From positions 147,159 to 211,158 of the forward strand of contig NZ_BMQK01000013.1 in NCBI RefSeq assembly GCF_014648075.1: a DNA stretch of 64,000 nt, in the 5' to 3' direction. The translations under genes and the position numbers were made by a program. The notes under the pieces were generated by a model that was not told the origin of the DNA, did not search any database, and saw only the letters and a list, made by a program, of their open reading frames with translations. Positions 58,837 to 64,000 of the stretch are shown one piece after another (position 1 is the first letter of the stretch; the number at the start of each line of letters is the position of its first letter). This DNA is from Streptomyces ruber. GTDB lineage: Bacteria > Actinomycetota > Actinomycetes > Streptomycetales > Streptomycetaceae.

Positions 58837-60516
58837 GTGAACTTCACGCGCTGGAGCGCCCGGCTTCCCGGAACGCAGCGCCGCGCCGCAGCGCGGGCCG
58901 AACTGGCGGTTTCCCCGGACCGGCGGGGGGAGGGCTCCGTGCCCGCGGCCCGCGCCGGACGGACGGCGGACGAGGTGCCGTGCGCACCCGCCGTCGACGA
59001 CCTGCCGACCCGCGACGTCCTTGACCGCATCCCCGCCCTCGTCGCCCTCGTGCAGGGCCCCGAGCACCGCCTCGCGTACGTCAACGACGCCTACGCGGCG
59101 GCGTTCGGCGCCAGACCGGTCGGTGAGCCCGCGCGCGAGGCGCTGCCCGAGCTGGAGGAGCTCGGTCTGCTCCCGCTGCTCGACCAGGTGCTGCGCAGCG
59201 CCAAGCCGCGGACGGTCAAGTCCCGCAAGGCGGCGGGCGGCCGCTCGTACACCTTCACCTGCACCCCCGTCGACATCTCCGACCTCTCCGACAGCTCCGC
59301 CACGACCGCCGGGACAGCGGGCGGCGGAGTCCTCGTCTTCGCCGCCGACGTCACCGACCACGCCGAGGCCGCCGAACGGCTGCGCGCCAGCGAACGCCGC
59401 CAGCGCGAGACCGCGGTGACCCTGCAGCGCTCCCTGCTGCCCCAGGAGCTGGAACAACCCGACGACCTGCGCATCGCCGCCGTCTACCACCCGGGCGGCA
59501 CGGAGGCCGCGGTCGGCGGCGACTGGTACGACGTCATCACCCTCGGCGGCGGCCGCACCGCACTCGTCATCGGCGACGTGATGGGACGCGGCGTCCGCGC
59601 GGCCGCCGTCATGGGCCAGCTCCGCACCGCCGTGCGCGCGTACGCCCGCCTCGACCTGCCGCCGCACGAGGTGCTCCAGCTCCTCGACGGCCTCGCCACG
59701 GAGATCGACCCCAACCAGATCGCCACCTGCGTGTACGCCGTCCACGACCCCAACGAGGGCCGGCTGATGTACGCCTCCGCCGGCCACCTCCCGATCCTCG
59801 TGCGCGACGAGCAGGGCACCGTCCTGCGCACCGACGAGCCCACCGGGCCGCCGCTCGGCACCGGCGGCTGGATGCACACCTCGGGCTCGGTGCCGCTCGG
59901 GCCCGGCTCCACGGCCGTGCTCTACACCGACGGGCTGGTCGAGCGCCGGGACGCCGACCTGGACGAGGGCATCGCCGCCCTGCAGGAGGCGCTGGCGGGC
60001 GCCACGGGCACGCCCCAGGTGGTCTGCGACCGGCTGGTGCGCTCGGCGGGCGTCACGGCCGACCACGACGACGACGTCGCCGTCCTCGTCCTCCAGCACC
60101 CGGCCCGCACCGGCTCCGACGGCGAGCTGTTCCGCAACGCCGCCCTGGAGCTGCTCGGCGGTGTGGAGGCGGCACCCCGCGCGCGTGCCTTCGCCTCCGG
60201 GGTCCTGACCAGCTGGCGGTTTCCGCCCGATCTGCACGACCTCGGCGTGCTGGCCGCCAGCGAACTGGTCGCCAACTCCCTCCAGCACGGCACCCCGCCG
60301 ATGCGGCTGCGCCTGCGCCGCACCGACCGCCGGCTGATCGTCGAGGTCACGGACGGCGACGACCACCTCCCCCGCCGCCGCCACGCCGAACCGGCCGACG
60401 AGTCGGGCCGGGGCATCGCCATCGTCGCGACCATCGCCTCCAGCTGGGGCAGCCGCCGCGCACCGGGCGGCGGCAAGGCGGTGTGGTGCGAGTTCGCGCT
60501 GCCGGCCGGCCCGTAG
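58837..60516 (+). CDS. PAS-PP2C phosphatase with anti-sigma-type ATPase domain
   Basis: A 559-residue signalling protein. Residues about 60-175 form a PAS domain (RDVLDRIPALVALVQGPEHR), 200-420 a SpoIIE/RsbU-like PP2C phosphatase (GGDWYDVITLGGGRTALVIGD, DVMGRG, YTDGLVERR, DHDDDVAVLVL), and 425-559 a HATPase_c kinase of the RsbW type (ASELVANSLQHG, GRGIAIV). It probably tunes sigma/anti-sigma partner switching in response to a PAS signal. Start GTG at 58837, 132 bp after ndh. Confidence 0.93.
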   Translation: MNFTRWSARLPGTQRRAAARAELAVSPDRRGEGSVPAARAGRTADEVPCAPAVDDLPTRDVLDRIPALVALVQGPEHRLAYVNDAYAAAFGARPVGEPAREALPELEELGLLPLLDQVLRSAKPRTVKSRKAAGGRSYTFTCTPVDISDLSDSSATTAGTAGGGVLVFAADVTDHAEAAERLRASERRQRETAVTLQRSLLPQELEQPDDLRIAAVYHPGGTEAAVGGDWYDVITLGGGRTALVIGDVMGRGVRAAAVMGQLRTAVRAYARLDLPPHEVLQLLDGLATEIDPNQIATCVYAVHDPNEGRLMYASAGHLPILVRDEQGTVLRTDEPTGPPLGTGGWMHTSGSVPLGPGSTAVLYTDGLVERRDADLDEGIAALQEALAGATGTPQVVCDRLVRSAGVTADHDDDVAVLVLQHPARTGSDGELFRNAALELLGGVEAAPRARAFASGVLTSWRFPPDLHDLGVLAASELVANSLQHGTPPMRLRLRRTDRRLIVEVTDGDDHLPRRRHAEPADESGRGIAIVATIASSWGSRRAPGGGKAVWCEFALPAGP

Positions 60517-60633
60517 GACGCGTCACGGCGCGGTGTCACGGCCCGGGCGGTACGGCGCCGTGTCACGACGGGGGCGTCGTTTCTGGCGCGCGACACCTGT
60601 TCGATCCCGCCGTACGGTGCTAGTAGCTGATGA

Positions 60634-61446
60634 ATGACAGACGAAACGGGCTTCCAGCTCCAGGGGAGCGCTCCCGAGCGCTATGAGCAGTTCGCCGCGC
60701 CGATCATGGCGCCGTTCGTCGAGGCCGTGCTGGACACCGTCGACCTGTTCCCCGGCGCGCAGGCGCTCGACCTCGCCTGCGGCACCGGGTTCGTGGCGCG
60801 GGCCGCGGCGGGCAGGGTCGGTCCGACGGGCCACGTCGTCGCCGTGGACATCAACGAGGGCATGCTCCGCGTGGCCGCCGCCAGGGCACCGCGCATGTAC
60901 CCCGACATCGAGTTCGTCCAGGCGCCCGCCGACAGCCTCCCTCTTGAGGAGGCCGGCTTCGACGTGGTCATCTGCCAGCAGGGCGCGCAGTTCTTCCCTG
61001 ATCTCGACACGGCCCTCAAGGAGGCGGCCCGCGTCCTGCGCCCCGGCGGCCGGATCGCCGTCACCACCTGGGCACCGAAGGAACGGAGCCCGTACTTCGA
61101 CGCCCAGCACCGGGTGATCGAGGAGTACGGCACGCCCGAGGAGGCCGCGGCCCACGGCCGGGCCTTCTCGTGCACGGCCGACCGCCTGGCCACCGCCTTC
61201 GCCGCGGCCGGCCTGCGCGACGTCACGGTCCACCTGGTCAGGCGGGACGTGCTCACTCCGCCCCTGGACGACTGGGTGCGGGGTCACCTGTCCGCGCTCC
61301 CCTGGACCGGGTCGCTGACCGAAGCCGGTCCAGCGGCCCTGACCCGCGCCTCTCGGGCGCTGTGCGACCGGCTCGCCGACCGCCGGCACCCGGACGGCAC
61401 GGCGACGCTCCCGTTCACGAGCCTCCTGGCGACGGCGGTCCGCTGA
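60634..61446 (+). CDS. SAM-dependent methyltransferase (UbiE/COQ5 type)
   Basis: A 270-residue class I methyltransferase. Motif I is ALDLACGTGFVARAAA, followed by VVAVDINEGMLRVA, QAPADSLPLEEAGFDVV and the post-motif RPGGRIAVTTW, the typical Methyltransf_11 pattern. Substrate unknown. The ATG at 60634 is used. It converges with the MFS gene. Confidence 0.88.
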   Translation: MTDETGFQLQGSAPERYEQFAAPIMAPFVEAVLDTVDLFPGAQALDLACGTGFVARAAAGRVGPTGHVVAVDINEGMLRVAAARAPRMYPDIEFVQAPADSLPLEEAGFDVVICQQGAQFFPDLDTALKEAARVLRPGGRIAVTTWAPKERSPYFDAQHRVIEEYGTPEEAAAHGRAFSCTADRLATAFAAAGLRDVTVHLVRRDVLTPPLDDWVRGHLSALPWTGSLTEAGPAALTRASRALCDRLADRRHPDGTATLPFTSLLATAVR

Positions 61447-61470
61447 CCGGTCGGGAGGCGACGCGGGCGC

Positions 61471-62772
61471 TCAGGCGTGCGACGGCGCCGCTTCGTCCGC
61501 CGGGGCGCCGCCCTGCGCCACCACCCGGCTCTGGCCCAGCGCCGACGACGGCTGATTCTGGACGGGAGTGAGCCGCCGCCCCAGCCTGACGGCCAGCACG
61601 GTGATCCCCAGCGAGAACAGCACGAACGTCACGATGTACGGCGCGTGCAGCGAGGCCCCCATCGGCCCGCCCACCGCCGGGCCCACGGCCAGCGCCAGCT
61701 GCTTCACCAGGGCGAAGGCGGAGTTGTACTGACCAGCCATGCCCTCGGGCGCCAGGTCGACGACCAGCGGCGCGACGGTCGGCGACAGCAGCGCCTCACC
61801 GAGCCCGAACAGCGCGTACGTCGACACGAAGGCGGCCGTCGCCATGGCCTCGCTCCCGTGCCCGAGCCCCGCGTACCCGGCGACGGCCCAGGCGAAGGCC
61901 CAGATCAACCCCACGGACGCGATCACCCGGGACCGCTTCCGCCGCTCGACGAAGCGCAGCACGGCGAACTGCGCGACCACGATCGTCGCCGTGTTCGCCG
62001 CGAGCGCCGTACCGAGCGTGGACGTGGAGATCCCGGCGGCCTCCGTGCCGTAGGCGCTGAGCCCCGACTCGAACTGCCCGTAGCAGGCGAAGAACAGCAC
62101 GAACCCCAGCACGCACAGGTGCACCATGGCCCGGTTGCCCAGCAGCTCCTTCCAGGAGGCCTTGGCCGACTGCGCGGGAACGCCGTCGACCTTCGCCGCG
62201 CGCGGCAGCCGCGCGGTCAGCATCACGACGACCAGCAGCAGGAACATCGCCGCCTCGATCGAGAACAGCAGCGTGAAGGACTCCGCGCGCGAGGTGTCGA
62301 CGAGATGGCCCCCGATGAGCCCGCCTATGCCGAGCCCCAGGTTCTGCAGGAAGAACTGCAGCGCGAAGGCCCGCGACCGCGTCTCGGCGGTGGAGCAGTC
62401 GACGATCATCGTCGCGAGGGCCGGCTGCATCACGGCCTGCCCGGCCCCGAGCACGGCCGCCGAGACCAGCACCGTCGCCGAACCGGCCGCGAACCCGAGA
62501 CTCAGCGCGCCCACGGCGGCGGTCACCAGGGCGGCGAGCAGCACCGGCAGCGGCCCGCGCCGGACGATGGCCCGTCCGGCGAACGGAAGCACCACGAGAG
62601 CGGCCACGGCGAAGACGGCGAGCACCAGTCCCGCCGTCACAGCACCGAGATCCCGCACCTGCGCCACGTAGACGTACAGATACGGGACGGTGAAGCCGAG
62701 GCCGAACGCGCTGAGCGCGTTGCCCACGTGAATCCGGCGCATCGCGGCGCCCATCGCCCTGGTCACGTTCAC
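61471..62772 (-). CDS. MFS transporter (efflux type)
   Basis: A 433-residue major facilitator with about 12 transmembrane segments. FAGRAIVRRGPLPVLL is the conserved loop between helices 2 and 3, and LGAGQAVMQPALATMIVD resembles the motif of drug:H+ antiporters. It diverges from a MarR gene with 113 bp between, the usual layout of a repressor and the efflux pump it controls. Start GTG at 62772. Confidence 0.9.
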   Translation of the reverse strand: MNVTRAMGAAMRRIHVGNALSAFGLGFTVPYLYVYVAQVRDLGAVTAGLVLAVFAVAALVVLPFAGRAIVRRGPLPVLLAALVTAAVGALSLGFAAGSATVLVSAAVLGAGQAVMQPALATMIVDCSTAETRSRAFALQFFLQNLGLGIGGLIGGHLVDTSRAESFTLLFSIEAAMFLLLVVVMLTARLPRAAKVDGVPAQSAKASWKELLGNRAMVHLCVLGFVLFFACYGQFESGLSAYGTEAAGISTSTLGTALAANTATIVVAQFAVLRFVERRKRSRVIASVGLIWAFAWAVAGYAGLGHGSEAMATAAFVSTYALFGLGEALLSPTVAPLVVDLAPEGMAGQYNSAFALVKQLALAVGPAVGGPMGASLHAPYIVTFVLFSLGITVLAVRLGRRLTPVQNQPSSALGQSRVVAQGGAPADEAAPSHA

Positions 62773-62840
62773 CCGCCTTAGGTCTGAAGGGGTTAGTACT
62801 GAACACTTAGAAAGTAAAGTTCGAAGCTAAACTGTACACA

Positions 62841-62854
62841 TCGAAGGACTTCGA
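62841..62854. promoter_or_regulatory. Dyad between MFS and marR genes
   Basis: TCGAAG-GA-CTTCGA, a perfect 14-bp inverted repeat, 32 bp before the marR start; a TTCGAA core also occurs at 62820-62825. Candidate MarR operator. Confidence 0.55.
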
Positions 62855-62885
62855 CGCCAAGGGTGGGCGTGCCATACTGCGGGCC

Positions 62886-63434
62886 ATGGGTGACACCCCC
62901 GACACCGGCGAACCGACACTCGAAGAACAGATCGCGGCATACCAGCGCGAGTTCCAAGACCTCGACCCGCAGGTCGAGAAGATCGTCTCGGCGTTGTCCC
63001 GTCTCAACCGCCGGATGAACGTCGCGTACGGCCGGCAGACCGCGGACCTCGGCATCAGCAACGCCGAGTTCGAGGTACTGAAGGCACTCGTCCTCTCCGG
63101 CGCCCCGTACCGCATGGGCCCGAGCGAGCTGGCCAAACGGCTGGGGCTCACCCCGGCCGCCATGACCCACCGCATCGACCGGATGGTCGCGGAAGGGCTG
63201 GTCACCCGGGAGCGCGACGAGTCCAACCGGGTGCGCGTCATCGTGGAGCTCGCCACCGAGGGCCGCGAGAAGTGGCTGGAGGCCATGCGCCTCGCCTCGG
63301 TCTTCGAGGAGGACCTGCTCCAGGATCTGAGTGCGACGGAGCGCACGGCTCTCGGCGAGGTCCTCACCCGGCTCCTGCGCCGGGTGGAGCACGCCCAGCC
63401 GGATGCCGGCGGCCGGCTCACCGACCTCGAGTAG
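62886..63434 (+). CDS. MarR-family regulator
   Basis: A 182-residue MarR protein with winged helix MGPSELAKRLGLTPAAMTHR, IDRMVAEGLVTRERDESNRV and flanking dimerisation helices. It diverges from an MFS efflux gene and probably represses it through the dyad at 62841-62854. The upstream helical segment (EEQIAAYQREFQDLDPQVEK) is an N-terminal extension. Start ATG at 62886. Confidence 0.9.
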   Translation: MGDTPDTGEPTLEEQIAAYQREFQDLDPQVEKIVSALSRLNRRMNVAYGRQTADLGISNAEFEVLKALVLSGAPYRMGPSELAKRLGLTPAAMTHRIDRMVAEGLVTRERDESNRVRVIVELATEGREKWLEAMRLASVFEEDLLQDLSATERTALGEVLTRLLRRVEHAQPDAGGRLTDLE

Positions 63435-64000
63435 ACCGAGGCCGACCGCAGGTCCGTCCGTTCTCCCGTGCATCCGAGGTTTGCCGCGGGGCCGCGCGGG
63501 GGAGACTTGACAGTCCACCCGCCGATCCGTATAGTTCTTCGGGTTGCCGACGAGCCGTAACGGTTCTGCGGGCAGCACCTCAGCCGCAGCAGCGGCACCT
63601 CAAACCACCAGCACCATCTCCTGACACGGGTCCGATTCCGCATGCTCGGCATGCTCGGAATTGAATACTCGTCGAGAAACGGCAGCTCGATCCACGCGAT
63701 TGGGATCCGCCGGGAGAGTCCGCTAAGGTTTGGGACGTCGGAACGGCCCAACGGCCGGGAAGGCAGCTCCCGCTGACTGGGAATCAGGCCCGAAAGGATC
63801 TGATAGAGTCGGAAGCGCCGGAAAGGGAAACGCGGAAGCGGGAACCTGGAAAGCACCGAGGAAATCGGATCGGAAAAGGATCTGGTAGAGTCGGAGACGC
63901 AAGACCGAAGGGAAGCGCCCGGAGGAAAGCCCGAGAGAGTCTCTCGCGGTGAGTACGAAGGAAGCGTCCGTTCCTTGAGAACTCAACAGCGTGCCAAAAG
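63435..64000 (+). promoter_or_regulatory. rRNA operon promoter array and pre-16S leader
   Basis: P1 is nearly ideal: TTGACA (63507-63512), 17 bp, TATAGT (63530-63535). A second candidate is TTGGGA...TAAGGT (63700-63729). Two near-identical units (GAAAGGATCTGATAGAGTCGG at about 63792-63811, GAAAAGGATCTGGTAGAGTCGG at about 63873-63893) contain TAGAGT -10-like boxes without good -35 boxes. The end TTGAGAACTCAACAGCGTGCC is the conserved leader just before actinobacterial 16S rRNA. The 16S gene itself is outside the window. Confidence 0.85.

Noticed and set aside
63435..64000. 16S rRNA gene within the window
   Set aside because: Only promoters and leader are present; no 16S 5' sequence is reached before position 64000.
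1..64000. CRISPR arrays or insertion sequences
   Set aside because: I saw no regularly spaced direct repeats with unique spacers and no transposase-like protein in any frame.

Overview
The window is high-GC actinobacterial chromosome, almost certainly Streptomyces. The evidence is lsr2, bldC, a mycothiol-era purine cluster (purS-purQ-purL, purF-purM), a valine dehydrogenase, a c-di-AMP riboswitch on an M23 peptidase, frequent GTG starts and parS-like sites. From memory, the core gene order matches the conserved central region around purSQL-purF-purM-vdh-bldC-hrpA of other Streptomyces. Two parS-like palindromes fit a position on the oriC-proximal arm.

Layout. 1-5.4 kb: an ABC-transporter ATPase, two tRNA-Gly genes (one with aberrant D and T loops), lsr2 and the purSQL operon. 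5.4-13.1 kb: an M23 peptidase relic, an SCP/DinB-fold protein, a parS site, a META lipoprotein, purF, purM, a DUF3073 protein, vdh and an unknown gene. 13.1-25.1 kb: bldC, a tRNA-Asp, hrpA, a lipoprotein, a minimal zincin, a membrane metallophosphoesterase, tRNA-Glu/Asp/Phe, a DEAD-box helicase with an RGD-rich tail, and tRNA-Lys.

25.08-42.90 kb is a genomic island of about 17.8 kb inserted in the 3' end of tRNA-Lys(UUU) and bounded by identical 42-bp direct repeats. It keeps only a 5'-truncated tyrosine integrase and a relaxase lacking its very N-terminus, fused almost base to base, so it looks like a decayed integrative element. Its cargo is (a) a kinase-SF1 helicase plus PLD-nuclease pair matching the type I Mokosh anti-phage architecture; (b) a six-gene operon (HAD phosphatase, radical SAM enzyme, P-loop kinase, methyltransferase, CYTH protein, small Cys-rich protein) with a divergent XRE-DUF5919 regulator, a Nudix hydrolase and an HD phosphohydrolase, sharing a 20-bp repeated operator-like sequence; (c) a two-TM protein and a small partner that share an about 20-residue motif, suggesting a signalling or conflict pair. 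I recognise no described system for (b) and (c).

42.9-64 kb returns to core genome: initiator tRNA, a riboflavin-like module (permuted RibD-like protein, MarR, GTP cyclohydrolase II), the riboswitch-controlled M23 peptidase, an aldo/keto reductase, a PrsW-like protease, trmB, an FAD oxidoreductase of the L-2-hydroxyglutarate oxidase type, a TPR-type sporulation-associated regulator, an asparagine-synthetase-like protein, a TetR regulator, a type II NADH dehydrogenase, a PAS-PP2C-ATPase phosphatase, a methyltransferase, and a divergent MFS/MarR pair. The window ends in the promoter and leader of an rRNA operon whose 16S gene lies just beyond the edge.
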